From Manihot esculenta (taxonomy: Eukaryota > Streptophyta > Magnoliopsida > Malpighiales > Euphorbiaceae), in contig NC_035165.2 in the NCBI RefSeq assembly GCF_001659605.2, positions 12,210,445 through 12,274,444 on the forward strand: a DNA stretch of 64,000 nucleotides, read 5' to 3'. Both the position numbers and the translations under genes were made by a program. The notes beneath the pieces were generated by a model, which did not search any database, had not been told where the DNA came from, and saw only the letters and a program-made list of their open reading frames with translations. Shown here piece by piece: positions 48,201 to 59,939 of the stretch (the stretch's first letter is position 1; every line of letters begins with the position of its first letter).

Positions 48201-50198
48201 TCAGAAGAGTGTGAAGAGAGTTTTGAAGAGTTGAAGAGACGGTTGACTTCAGCACCGGTGTTAGCTCTGCTGATCAGTGATAAAGACTTCACAGTGTTCT
48301 GTGATGCATCCCGAGTGGGATTGGGTTGTGTATTGATGCATAATGACAGAGTAATAGCTTATGCTTCTAGACAGCTGAAGAAGCACGAGCTAAACTATCC
48401 TACACATGATCTGGAGATGGCAGCAGTTATCTTTGCACTCAAGATGTGGAGGCACTACCTCTATGGGGTAAAGTGTGAGATCTTCACGGATCATAAGAGC
48501 CTGCAGCACATCTTGAGCCAGAGAGAGCTAAACTTGAGACAGAGACGGTGGGTAGAATTGCTCAGTGATTATGATTGTAAGATCCAGTATCATCCGGGTA
48601 AGGCTAATGTTGTAGCTGATGCCTTAAGCCGGAAGTCACTCGGCAGTTTATCCCACATCGCAGCAGAGAGAAGGCCGGTGGTGAAAGACTTCTACAGGCT
48701 CATGGAAGAAGGGCTACAGGTAGAGTTATCTGGTACAGGTGCTTTGATTGCACAGATGAGAGTTACTCCCGTGTTTCTAGAGCAGGTAGCTCGGAAACAG
48801 CACGAGGACCCTGAGTTAGTGAAAATTGCCAGGACTGTTCAGTCAGGCAACAGTGCAGAGTTCAGATTTGATAGGGAGGGGATTCTTCGTCACGGGAAGA
48901 GGTTATGTGTGCCAGATGACAGCAGTTTAAAAGAGGACATTATGAGGGAAGCTCATAATGCAAGGTATAGCGTTCACCCTGGAGCCACCAAGATGTATCA
49001 AGATCTGAGAAGAGTGTATTGGTGGCCAGCGATGAAGAGAGAAGTGGCACAGTATGTGTCAGCCTGCGAAACATGTCAAAGGGTGAAGCTAGAGCACCAG
49101 AAGCCGGCTGGAATGCTTAACCCACTGCCGATTCCAGAGTGGAAATGGGAAAACATAGCTATGAATTTTGTAGTGGGATTACCGGCGACGTCCAACAGGT
49201 TAGATTCCATATTGGTGATTGTGGATAGACTGACTAAATCTACTCACTTCATTCCAGTTAGGAGTAACTATTCTGTAGACAAGCTAGCACAGGTGTATGT
49301 AGAAGAGATAGTAAGGCTGCATGGAGTTCCTGTGTCAATCGTATCAGATAGAGGACCTCAGTTCACCTCCCAGTTTTGGCAGAGTCTGCAAGCTGCTATG
49401 GGCACGAGGTTGGATTTTAGCACTGCTTTCCATCCACAGACAGACGGTCAGTCAGAGAGGACCATCCAGACCATAGAAGATATGTTGAGAATGTGTGTGT
49501 TAGACTTTGGCGGTTCTTGGAGGCAGCATCTACCTCTGGTGGAGTTTGCCTACAATAACAGCCATCATGCTAGCATAGGGATGGCCCCTTATGAAGCTCT
49601 ATATGGGAGGAAGTGCAGAACACCTGTTTGCTGGGAAGAGGTAGGAGAGAAGGCTCTTGCAGGGCCAGAGTTAGTCGAGCTTACCAGCAGAGTAGTGCCT
49701 ATCATCAGAGAGAGGATCAGAACAGCTGTCAGCAGACAGAAAAGTTATGCAGATATCCGTAGGAAGTAGTTAGAGTTTCAGGAGGGGGATATGGTTTTGC
49801 TAAAGGTGTCTCCAATGAAGGGCGTGGTTCGCTTTGGGAGAAAGGGTAAGCTAGCTCCACGATACATTGGTCCCTTTGAGATTCTGCAGAGGATCAAGAA
49901 TGTGTCGTACAAGCTGGATTTACCTACATCGATGGAACGAATCCATCCGGTTTTTCATGTTTCTATGCTACGGAAATTTGTGTCAGATCCGGGACAGGTT
50001 CTCAGTGAGCCTGATGTGGAGATCCTAGGAGATCTCACATATATAGAGCAGCCAGTGCGGATCATTGACACCCAGATCAGAAAGTTGAGAAACAAGGAAA
50101 TTCCGATGGTAAAAGTCCTGTGGAACCACCATAACCTAGAAGAGTGCACCTGGGAGACACGGGAGTCTATGCTCCAGCAATATCCATATTTGTTTTGA
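45279..50198 (+). pseudogene. Gypsy-1 gag-pol polyprotein with one nonsense codon
   Basis: The preferred start [12 protein letters not shown] opens a 1,496-codon frame to 49769, and the same frame continues to 50198 after TAG at 49767-49769. Order: Pro-rich N-terminus; gag (about 45810-46320); zinc knuckle [14 protein letters not shown] (46554-46595); protease with DPG in [11 protein letters not shown], where DSG is usual; RT with FIDDILVYS (about 47856-47880); RNase H with [11 protein letters not shown] and [10 protein letters not shown]; integrase finger with H-x-H ([11 protein letters not shown]) and CETCQRVK; core with [22 protein letters not shown] and [11 protein letters not shown]; then a chromodomain-like tail ending LEECTWETRESMLQQYPYLF. 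The stop falls just after the integrase core, so otherwise the copy is nearly intact. Read-through is possible but not indicated. Confidence 0.93.
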
Positions 50199-50270
50199 GG
50201 TTAGTTTTTCCCCTTTTCTATGTGTTTATGTTCTTTGTGTTTGAGGAACATTCGAGGACGAATGTGCTTA

Positions 50271-50281
50271 AGGGGGGAGAA
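50271..50281 (+). promoter_or_regulatory. Gypsy-1 polypurine tract
   Basis: AGGGGGGAGAA immediately before the 3' LTR; it would prime plus-strand synthesis. Confidence 0.85.
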
Positions 50282-52368
50282 TGTAATACCCGGCTAGAGT
50301 CCGGCGTCGGAAGTCCTGTAGTTCGGTGGACTTTCGGATGTCGGAATCCTCTGGAAGGGTATGGATTATGTTTTTCTATGTTTTCTATGTTTTGGAAGCA
50401 TTTTTATGTTTTAAAGTGTTTAAAGAAGTAAGGTTTTGAAAGAAAAGCAACAAGGGAGAAAAGCCAAGGTTCGGCCGTCGAAGGTCACTTTCGGCCGCCG
50501 AACATGCATGGCATTCGGGTTCTCCTTCGGCCGCCGTAGTTGGTCTGGCCAGCCAACTATAAAAGGCCCTAGGTCGGTCAAATGGATAAGATTTGTTGTC
50601 CATTTGCATGAGCTGAGGTGAGACTTGATCTTTCTTGAGTGATTTATGTGTTTTCTCAAATCTTTAATGGTTTTGATGGATTTTCATGTGGTTTTGAAGT
50701 TTTAAGCAAAAGAGCAAGTTTGGAAGCTTGGAGAGTTTGAGGGAGGAGTTCTCCATATCTCCACGTTGGAATCGTTTAATCTCTTGTTTGGAAGAGGTAA
50801 GTGAAGATCCTAAACTTCCTTTCTTGAGTTTTGAAGGTTTTATGGAAGTTTTATGGGTAGTATGCATGATAGGGTTTAGTTGAGGTTTTTGATGATCTTT
50901 GGTGCATAAGTGTGTATATGTGTTGTTTGTGATGTTTGTTGAGGTGTTAGGCGAGGTTAGGACCTCTTTATGCATGTTATATGGTATATGCTCGTTGGGA
51001 GTAGTTGCTATGCATGTTGGATAGGTTTTGGGAGAAGTTTGCATGAAACAGAGCAGGTTTTTGCCCAACGGGCAAAACCAGGTTCGGCCGCCGAAGGAAG
51101 GTTCGGCCGCCGAAGGAAGGTTCGGCCGCCGAACCCCTTGTGGAGGCAGTTTCGGCTGCCAAAGCTTGCCTCCGAACATTTAGACTTTCGTCTCTGGAGG
51201 CAAGGTTCGGCCGCCGAAAGTGCCGCCGAGGTTGAGTTTCGTCTCTGGATGAGACTTTCGGCTGCCAAAGGTGCCGCCGAACATGCATGAGTTTCGTCTC
51301 TGGAGGGGAGTTTCGGCCGCCGAACCTGCCGCCGAAAGTGTCCTGTCCAGCTTTCTTTTGCATGTTTTATGTGATTGTTCTATGATGTTTTATAGGGTTT
51401 TTGGGGACTTTCTTAGAGATGTTCTTGAGTTAGTTTGGTCCCTCATTTCAGTCCCCCTGTGTAGGAACGGACCAGAGGAACCAAGGAGGTCAGCAGTGAG
51501 CACTGCTTCTGAACCTGCAGAGTCAGTACAGAGTCAGCCAGAGGTGAGTGGAACTGAACTAAATCTTTTATTTCATGCATCATTTATGCCATATGTATAG
51601 TATTGCATTAGTGAGCATGAAGATGTTGCATTAATCAGTGCATGTACAGATCGGGCATAGCTTGGATTCATTAGCCCCCTAAATGAAGACCTAAGGAGCC
51701 CTGAAAGGGCCGGGCACACGGTACCATAGGGTGCTGAATGAAGACCTGAGGAGCTCCTTCGTGGGCCGGGCAATGTGGGGGAATTTTGAATTAGTCCGTC
51801 TGAGATTATGTGATTTACTTGTATTGTGATGCATTCCATGAGATCATGTTTTATTACATGTTTTATATGTACTACTCACTGGGCTAGTATAGCTCACCCT
51901 CTCCCTCAACCCCAGTCTTGCAGGTACAGAGTTTAGAGAGGTCAGCAAGGTACAGATAAAGAGAAGAGTTATGTAATAGCTAGTGTGGACATATACTTGT
52001 ACAGATAGTGTATGTTGTATAGATGATGCTTGACCATATGAGTTGTAATCCCTTTTGTATATACATGGTCTGTTATGAAAATGATTTTAGTGTCTATGTA
52101 TGTATGTAAAACCAGGCTTAACATTAGATGAGAGGACTCGCCTAGAGCAAAGATGAGAGCTCTAGCAGGGGTTTTATAGTACAGAGTTAGTGCATGCACA
52201 GGTTAAGCCTTGGAACAGAGAACAGTTTTAATGTTTACAGAAAATATATGATCATGTATGGGATATCACAGGTACACAGAGTTCACAGTAGGCTTACTAC
52301 GGGTCCCGGCGGCCTTAAGCCGATCTGGATCCTAGTGCCGATAGCAGTTCGATTTCCGGGCTGTTACA
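50282..52368 (+). repeat. 3' LTR of Gypsy-1
   Basis: 2,087 bp, closely matching the 5' LTR. TATAAAAG at 50558-50565. It has one more GGTTCGGCCGCCGAAGGAA unit than the 5' copy (51081-51130) and lacks nearly 30 bp found there. It ends CTGTTACA next to CCCTA. Confidence 0.92.
51080..51336. repeat. TTCGGCCGCCGAA-type array, 3' LTR
   Basis: Counterpart of the array in the 5' LTR. Three adjacent 19-bp GGTTCGGCCGCCGAA(GGAA) units open it, against two in the 5' LTR. More copies are perfect here than in the 5' LTR. Confidence 0.8.
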
Positions 52369-53459
52369 CCCTATATGGGCTTAAACAAGCCTCCAGATAG
52401 TGGAACATTGAGTTCACCAATTTTCTCAGGGGTTTAGGCTTTTGTGCAATCCCCCAATAACCATTGTCTCTTTACACAGCACACAGGTACCTAAATTTTG
52501 ATACTGCTTGTTTATGTTAATGATGTTATTTTGACCGAAAACTCCATTGATGCTATTACTGAATGCAAGTTTGCTTTACATTCAAAGTTCATTATCAAAG
52601 ATTTGGGGCCTATGAAATATTTTTTGAGCCTAGATGTTGCTAAATCCTCTCAAGCAACCTTCCTTAGTCAAACTAAGTACATTTCAGATATATTGAAAGA
52701 TGCAGGCATGTTTCATTGTAAACCTGCCTCTTGTCCTTTTCCTTAAGGCTTGCATTTATCTCCTGACTTAGGAGAGCTCTTTGATAAACCTGATATATAT
52801 AGAAGACTTCTTGGCAGACTTCTTTATATTAATCTCACAAGACCTGACATATGCTATACTTTACAACACTTGAGTCAATTTATGAGCATGCCCTGAAACC
52901 TCCATTAGGAAGTTGCTTTACATGTGCTTCGCTATCTTAAAGGCTCATTATATCAGGGACTTTATTTCCCTGTAAGTACTGACCTGTTTCTGAATGTCTA
53001 CTGTGACTCTGATTGGGCAGCATGTACCTATTCCTAAAAAATTGCTCTTTGGATATTGTATATACTTGGGACATTGCCTTGTCTCCTGAAAAACAAAGAA
53101 GCAGCCTACTGTTTCTAAGTCCTCAGCTGAGGCTGAGTATCGTACAATGTCTAACACTATGTGTGTGAACTCCTCTGGATTAGCTATATTTTGCAAGACT
53201 TGCAGGTTCACATCCAATTGCCCATCCCATTGCGCTGTGACAACAAAGCAGCCATGCACATTGCTGCCAATCCAAGCTTCCATGAGTGTACGAAGCACAT
53301 CGAGATAGACAGCCACCTAGTTCAAGATCAACTTCAATGGGGATTCATAATGCCTAACCATCTCCCTACTGAAAAACAACTGGTTGACATATTCACCAAG
53401 GTCTTACCAGCCTGTCGCCATGGCAGACTCACCCGCTACCAGCTTCAACTTGAGGAGGG
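52369..53459 (+). pseudogene. Copia-1 pol, 3' part (end of RT, RNase H)
   Basis: Resumes with YGLKQASR right after the Gypsy target duplication, then VYVNDVIL, where Copia RT normally has YVDD (one catalytic Asp changed to Asn). RNase H blocks are readable: CDSDWAACTYS, LRCDNKAAMHIAANPSFHEC and TKHIEIDSHLVQDQL. Stops at 52398, 52744, 52894 and 52906 and several around 53036-53155 break the frame. It ends just before the purine run GAGGAGGGGG. Confidence 0.88.
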
Positions 53460-53461
53460 GG

Positions 53462-53684
53462 TGTTAAAATTATTTCGTTTTTCTATCTACTGTTATTGGT
53501 TTATATTGGTATCTAAACTATGTCATTTTTCTTGTATAAGCTGTAACTCTATAGTCACGTGTTGTGCATATGTTTTTATTTAGTATAAAAGAAAGCAAGA
53601 TGCTTCCAAAACTGGGTGTAACGTCATTTTTATGTTTGAAATAAAATGTCTCTGGTTTTTTCTCTCTTTCCTGCCTTTTTTGCA
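53462..53684 (+). repeat. 3' LTR of Copia-1
   Basis: Starts TGTTAAAATTATTTCG after the purine run and ends CTTTTTTGCA. Holds a single TATAAAAG (53585-53592). Confidence 0.85.
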
Positions 53685-55035
53685 CAAGAGTTAAATCGCC
53701 AAAATACATATTCAGACATCTATTATTTAACTTTTATTTGTTATATACCTCAAGACTAATTTATTAGACACTTTAAGTCATAAGATTCAGAATATTTAAA
53801 TACAAAATTGTGTTTTTAATTTATTATTTTTATAATCTAAATAATTAAAATAAATTTAAAAAAGTTAATGATAAATTATAATATAATTTCTAAAATTTTA
53901 TATTAATAAAAATATAATTCTTTAATTTAAATTATATATTAAAATTATGTTTATTTTATATTTATTATATATAATATTAAATAAACATTTATTATAAATA
54001 AATTTTTTATTGCATAAGATATCACTTATAAATATTACATATTAAAATATGTTATTAAAAATTTATACTCATCATTATAATGTACGTATTTTTAATATAT
54101 GAAAAATTATATTTTATATTAATAATATTAAATAAAATAAAATATTATATATATTTTAGTATGTAATGTCATTCCTTTATGATTTTTTTACAAGTTTATA
54201 TTTAATATTTTTATTTTGTTTATATAACAAGTAAACTTGTAATGTATATTAATTTATTGGTTGATCCAATAAAAAACTGTATTTTATATCAATAATATTA
54301 AATAAAATAAAATATTATATATTTTAATATTATAATTTTTTATATTTTAAATTTTTATTAAACTACAATGTGTATATAAAAATGAGAATGAAAAGTAAAT
54401 AATGAGATTAGCAAAAAAGGCATTGTTGAAATAAAAAAATATATTTTAAAGACTATTTTATTAGTCAAATAAAATTTTAGGGACTATATTATAATTAGTT
54501 GATAACTTTTTAAATTTAATTTAAGTTATAATTGAGATAAAATGAAAAAAATTTAATTTTATTATTCAAAATTTAAAATATAAATATGAATTAAGGTAAA
54601 CTTTTTAATTTTTTATCTAATAAATACTTTGAGAAATAATTTTACATGGCATGACAAGTGTACTAAAAATGTTTTGATCAAAATTGATTAAGGTAAATGG
54701 CTAAAATTAAAGAAACTGTGAAAGAATTGATTTTATTATTCAAAATTTTAATGTTAGAATATAAATGTGAAAAGTAATAAACATTTAGATTTTTTTATTC
54801 AATAAATCTTATTAAAATTATAAAAATTAAATTAAATCGATTAAAAAAAACCGAACTGAATTAAATTAAAATATTCCGTTTAATTCAGTTATTTTATTTC
54901 TTTCTCTTTTATAGATTAAAAGAGATAACCGTGGTTTAAAGAATTTTTGTAATAAAAAAATTATTGGACCAATATTCTTTTTGTCCAACAATCATGTATA
55001 AAAAATAAAATTCCATACATAAATGAATAAAAAAG
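53685..55035. other. AT-rich intergenic spacer
   Basis: Very AT-rich, without gene-like ORFs. TTAATATTATTTAA-like motifs recur (for example AATAATATTAAATAAAATAAAATATTATATA at about 54120-54150 and 54290-54320), indicating a local duplication of about 170 bp. Confidence 0.5.
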
Positions 55036-55476
55036 TGTTACAAATTAATTTAAATTTCAAAAAATTTTGTGGTCGTTAAAGATTTTATAGTCGTTGAAAA
55101 TTTTATAGTCGTTGAAAATTTTATTTGTGAAATTTTTTTGTTGTTGCAGGTTTGATATTTAAATCTAATATTAAATTTGACTGTTGTGATTTTATTATAT
55201 TATCTTAAGATTTTTATAACCGCTTACAATAGCCACTTTTTCCACTATGAATAACCTCCATCTTTACAAAGAAAAATACTCTCATTGTTTTACTTTATTT
55301 TTTCTCTTCTTTATATTTTCTACTGAATTATAAATTAAAGATAAATTCTTATTGTTCTGATCCTGAAAATTAAATTCCAGAATAATATGTTTAATTCTGG
55401 GGAATTACAAAATAAATCCTTATGAACAATGTCCAATACGACTTAGATTTTATTATTTTATCTTATTTTTTCAATA
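55036..55476 (+). repeat. 5' LTR of Copia-2
   Basis: Matches the 3' LTR over long stretches (for example TTTGATATTTAAATCTAATA and GATTTTATTATATTATCT). It contains a short internal repeat (GTCGTTGAAAATTTTATA) at about 55073-55125 not present in the 3' LTR. Confidence 0.75.
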
Positions 55477-55504
55477 ATCTTAAGGATTTAAAAACTTTAT
55501 ACAA

Positions 55505-56000
55505 ATGGAACCAAATATTGTCATTGTCTCTACTTTTGCACTACCTGCTTTCAGTGACATTGTCACTGTCTCTGCTTTTGATGTGCTTCCTGCCGTCATG
55601 CTTTCTGCCGTCGCGCTTCTTGCTATTGTAAATGGTGAGCCAATTATGCTTACTGTTTCATACGCCAAACCTTTTTTTGACATCTCGAAGATTGAAGTTA
55701 CAAACAGGAGGAAACTTAAAGCCGCAAAAGGTAAAGAGCTGGCTACAAGAGCATATCTTGCACAAGGAAAAAGTGCACAAATCAAATAACAGGTACGAAA
55801 ATAAAAAACCTGATTACAAACCTAAGTTTAATAATCTCACCTTTAAAAAGAAAGGATATTGTTTTGTATGTGGTAAGCCGAGTCATCATGCATCTCAGTG
55901 CAGGAAAAGAGTGATAAATGACAATTCTCGTAAACTAAAAGTGAATTTAGTTGAAGGAGATGACATTATTGCTGCAGTCATTTCTCAAACTTTTTTATAG
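55505..56000 (+). pseudogene. Copia-2 gag C-terminal remnant
   Basis: A frame to 55789 contains ATRAYLAQGKS, a shift follows, and the next frame carries the zinc knuckle YCFVCGKPSHHASQC (C-x2-C-x4-H-x4-C) at about 55858-55902. The N-terminal gag is not recognisable. Confidence 0.65.
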
Positions 56001-57300
56001 CTGATGTGCAAGAATGGGTAGTAGACTCTGGTGCTACTAGGCAAATCTGAACAAACAGAAATGCGTTTACCTCCTACACTACAGTAAGAAAAAGGAGAAG
56101 AACATGTGTATTTAGGTGATTTTAGGACTGTAAGTGTCATTGGTAAAAACACAGTTCTTCTCAAACTCACATTTGGCAAGACCTTGGCACTTAATGAAGT
56201 ACTTCATGTACTTAATATGAGAGCTAATTTAATTTTTATAGCTCTATTGAAAAAGACTGGGATTAAGGTGTCTTTTGAGTCGGACAAAATTTTACTGACT
56301 AAAAATGACATTTTTATTGGAAAAGTTTATTGTAATCAGGAACTCTTTGTTCTCAATATTTCTGCAATAACAAATGAAAATACATCTTTTTCTACTTACT
56401 TGCTTGATTCTTTTGATTTATGTCATGTTAGATTAGGACATGTTAGTGTTTCTTATATTAAAAAAATGCAATATTTTGGTATAATATCTGACACTAGTAA
56501 TACATGTTTAAATAAATGTGAAATTTGTGCAGAATCTAAGTCAACATAAAAATCATGTTCAACTGCACATAGATAATGTGAATTGCTTAGTTTAATACAC
56601 ACAGACTTAAGGGATTTAAAATAAACTATGACTAGAGGTGGTAAAAAATATTATGTAACTTTTATTGATGATTATTCTAGATATACTAAAGTATATTTGC
56701 TTAGAAACAAATATGAAGCATTTGATATGTTTCAATTATATAAAACTGAAGTAGAAAATCAATTAAATAGGAAAATAAAAAGGATTAGATCAGATAGAGG
56801 TGGAGAATATATCTTATTTAATGACTTTTGTGAAAAAGAAGGAATCATTCATGAATTTACTCCACCTTATTCACCTGAATCCAATGGAGTAGCGGAAAGA
56901 AAAAATAGAATATTAAAAGAAATGATGAATGCTTTATTAATAAGTTCCTCATCACCTAATAACCTTTAGGGAGAAATTTTATTATTTGTTTGTCATCTAC
57001 AAAATAAGATACCCTATAAGAAAACTGATAAAATACCCTATGAGCTTTGCAAAGGTTATATACCTAACTTAAAATATTTAAAAGTGTGGGGTGTCTTACT
57101 AAAGTAATTCTTCCTGAATTAAGAAATGAAAAATAGGTTCAAAAACTTCTAATTGCATGTTTATAGGTTATGCTGAACATAGTGATGCATATAAATTTCT
57201 TATTTTGAAGAGTGATGTGCTTAATTGTAACACTATAATTGAGACAAAAAATGCTTAGTTTTTTGAACATATTTTTCCTTTAAAAGTTGAGAAAATTTCT
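56000..57300 (+). pseudogene. Copia-2 protease and integrase remnant
   Basis: VVDSGATRQI (about 56012-56048) is the protease centre. The 56106-56549 frame has CHVRLGHVSVSYIKKM and CEICAES (the integrase finger; the second His and CxxC are visible). 56628-56969 has FIDDYSRYTKVYLL, RSDRGGEY and ESNGVAERKN with the D, D and E of the integrase core. A stop lies at 56967-56969, and the following segment is shifted. Confidence 0.8.
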
Positions 57301-57429
57301 TATGCACTTAATGAAAATGTTTATGAAAATAATTTTGGAAATAATAATAAAGATTTAAGAAGAAGTAAAAGATAAAGAAAATAGACTTCTTTTGGAAATG
57401 ACTTTTACACTTGTTGTATTGTTCCTGAT

Positions 57430-58535
57430 CAAGAAAATAAAATTTGTAAACTTCTTAAATTCTTATATGGTTTAAAACAAGCTCCCAAACAGTGGCATAA
57501 AAAAATTGACCAAATTTTGTTGAATGATGGTTTTATCTCTATTGAAGTTGATAAGTATGTATATACAAAATGTATAAATGATGAATCTGTGATTATTTGT
57601 TTATATGTGGATGATACGCTTATTTTTTACACAAGTTATGATATAGTTTGTAAATCAAAAGTTTTTCTTGCCTCTAAATTTGATAATAAAAATATGGGAG
57701 AGACAAATTTGATTTTGGGAGTTAGAATCATAAGGAAGAATGATAGTTTAATGCTATCACAAGAGCATTACTTTGAGAAGCTTTTAAAAAAATTTGGACA
57801 TTTTGATGTCAAACCAGTGAGTACCCCTTATAATCCTAACTCTCAATTAAAGAAAATAGAGGTGACTCTGTTGCTCAATCTGAATATACACAGATCATTG
57901 AGAGTCTATTGTATTTAATGAATTTTTCATAACCTGATATAGCTTATGTTGTATGTAGATTCAGTAGGCATACACATAATCCCAATGACGATCATTGAAC
58001 TATATTAGTTAGACTAATGAAATATTTGAGAGGTAAAATAAACTATGGTATCTTATATAGTAAATTTTTCATTGTATTAGAAGGATACAGTGATGCTAAC
58101 TGGATTTCAGATTCAGATGAGATAAAATGTACTAGTGGTTATGTATTCACTCTAGGAGGTGGTGCAATTACATGGAAATCAACCAAATAAAATATCATTG
58201 CTAAATCAACTATAAAGTCAGAGTTTATTGCTTTGGAATTAGCTGGAACTGAAACTGAGTGGCTAAGAAACTTCTTAGCAAATATTCCATTAGGAATAAA
58301 ACCAACACCATCTGTATCAATGCGTTGTGATTGCCAAGCGGTAATAGCCATTGCAAAGAATAAAACTTTCAATGGTAAGAATAGACATATTCGTCTGAGA
58401 CATAATATTATTAAGCAGCTGTTGAAAGATGGAACTATTTCCATTGATTATGTGAAGTCAGAAGTGAATTTGGTCGATCCTTTGACTAAACTTTTAGGGA
58501 GAAAACTAATTGATGAAACATCGAGGGAAATGTGA
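57430..58535 (+). pseudogene. Copia-2 RT and RNase H remnant
   Basis: FLYGLKQAPKQW (about 57462-57495) and CLYVDDTLIF retain the RT catalytic YVDD. A frameshift near 57870 separates the RNase H blocks: [20 protein letters not shown] (about 58084-58140), CDCQAVIAIAKN and NRHIRLRHNII. The 58233-58535 frame ends LIDETSREM, the normal end of this type of pol. Confidence 0.8.
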
Positions 58536-59100
58536 CTTGAGCTAATTTGAAATTAACAGTGATAGAAACCTAAACTTTGCGATTAGAGATCCCATGAAAA
58601 AGGTTCATATGGGCAATAACAAGTCACTTGTTAGTTCTGCTAGCACTATTTATCGTTGTCTCTTCCTATAGTGTGGAAGTGCTAGACTGCATTAATGAGA
58701 TGATGAGATAAAGCTCTTAATGATATCCATACCCCTTATGGATGGTGTATAAATTGCAGTATATACTTGATGATATCACCTATATAAGTGTGGAGTGGGG
58801 CCGCTTCTATGAGATTGGGGCATAATTTTTAGAGCACTTATGAACTACCAGGCGCGCACATAGCCTATTAGCGCAAAACAGTGTTGACAATAAGATTTGT
58901 GGAGCGTTATGAGATTGATGAGATATTAGCATACAAAAAAGAGTTTTTGGTTCATAGAAACAAAAGTTTTACTAATTACTCTGTATGTTAAGTCTTATTA
59001 ATCTAAGTCTGGTTCATAGTTCAAAAGGCACTAAATTCGAAACATATATACTAAATTTCTAAATCCAGCAATGAAAAATTTTTTGAAATATATGGGGGAT
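58536..59100 (+). other. Copia-2 3' untranslated region
   Basis: Between the pol end and the 3' LTR. Long 3' untranslated stretches occur in some Copia lineages. Ends in a purine-rich ATATGGGGGA at about 59090-59099 that serves as the polypurine tract. No ORF. Confidence 0.55.
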
Positions 59101-59488
59101 TATTTTAAAATTAGTTTAGATTTCAAAAGATTTTGTGGTTTTTGAAGATTTTATTTGTGAGATTTTTTTGCTATTGCATGTTTGATATTTAAATCTAATA
59201 TTAAATCTGACTGTTATGATTTTATTATATTATCTCAAGATTTTTATAACCGCTTACGGCGATCATTTTTTCCACTATAATTAGTCTACATCTTTGCAAA
59301 GAAAAACACTCCTACTCTTCTCTATATTTTCTATTAGGTTATAAATTAGAGATAAATTCTTGTTATTCTGATTCTGAAAATTAAATTTCAGAAGAACCTG
59401 TTTAATTCTGAGGGATTACAAAATAAATATTTAAAGACAGTGTCCAACACGATTCAGGTTTAATTATTTTTATCCTATTTTTCCAACA
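59101..59488 (+). repeat. 3' LTR of Copia-2
   Basis: Pairs with the 5' LTR; ends TTTTTCCAACA. It lacks the internal repeat of the 5' copy and some T-rich sequence. Confidence 0.75.
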
Positions 59489-59715
59489 CTCTTCACATTG
59501 CTTCCAATTCACTATATCATGAACAAACTAAGCATATTAAAATTGATTATCATTTTATCCGTGAGAAAATTCAAGAAAATTTAATCTCTACTAGTTATGT
59601 GAAGACAGGAGAGCAACTGGGTTATCTACTTACTAAAACTTTAAATGAGTCTCGAATAGAATATTTTTCTAGTAATTTGGGTATGATAAATACCTATGAA
59701 CCAATTTGAGGAGAA
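59489..59715 (+). pseudogene. Copia-3 RNase H C-terminal fragment
   Basis: Directly after the Copia-2 LTR a different Copia reading begins: LHIASNSLYHEQTKHIKIDY, HFIREKIQENLIS, LLTKTLNESRIEYF and LGMINTYEP, the last part of Copia RNase H, with a stop and a purine-rich GAGGAGAA. Copia-2 therefore probably inserted into, or recombined with, an older Copia whose left part is gone. Confidence 0.75.
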
Positions 59716-59894
59716 TGTTAGAGTGTGAACATATAATCTGTACATAATTATAAGAGATTATATAATCATACGCTAATTGATTGATAGAGAATTATTACGA
59801 GTTACCTTAATAAAATCTTATAATTTGTATATATACATACTTATTTCAATAGAAAAAATACTAAAATTGTCAAATTATTCCTTATCTGATTACA
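59716..59894 (+). repeat. Probable 3' LTR of Copia-3
   Basis: Starts TGTTAGAGTGTGAACATATA after the purine run, contains TATATATAC near 59827, and may end TGATTACA at 59894. No partner LTR is in the window, so limits are approximate. Confidence 0.5.
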
Positions 59895-59939
59895 ATTAAC
59901 TTTTATTGGAACGGTAATCTTTTAAATCTTATTCCATGT

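Larger units (their letters stand above)
42976..52368 (+). mobile_element. Gypsy-1: chromovirus-type Gypsy retrotransposon (Tekay/Del-like)
   Basis: A 9,393-bp element with 2.1-kb LTRs starting TGTAATACCCGG and ending GGGCTGTTACA, a primer-binding site, one gag-pol frame with a single nonsense codon, and a purine tract before the 3' LTR. Domain order gag, protease, RT, RNase H, integrase identifies Ty3/Gypsy. The region after integrase resembles the chromodomain-like tail of Tekay/Del chromoviruses, and the very long LTRs fit that clade. Target duplication CCCAA/CCCTA. High LTR similarity by eye shows insertion was much later than that of its Copia host. Confidence 0.92.
39293..53684 (+). mobile_element. 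Copia-1: old Copia retrotransposon split by a Gypsy insertion
   Basis: LTRs at 39293-39650 and 53462-53684 bound a plus-strand Copia with gag, protease, integrase, RT and RNase H in Copia order. The 9.4-kb Gypsy at 42976-52368 interrupts it inside RT, between the codons for KRS and YGLKQ. Without the insert it would be about 5 kb, normal for Copia. Many nonsense codons show it is inactive and old. LTRs differ noticeably, and the 5' copy has an internal expansion. Confidence 0.9.
55036..59488 (+). mobile_element. Copia-2: decayed Copia retrotransposon
   Basis: Related LTRs at 55036-55476 and 59101-59488 flank plus-strand gag, protease, integrase, RT and RNase H remnants. All frames are broken by stops and indels and part of RT is missing (between about 57390 and 57440). 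The expected tRNA-Met primer site after the 5' LTR was not recognised. No target duplication was found. Confidence 0.8.
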
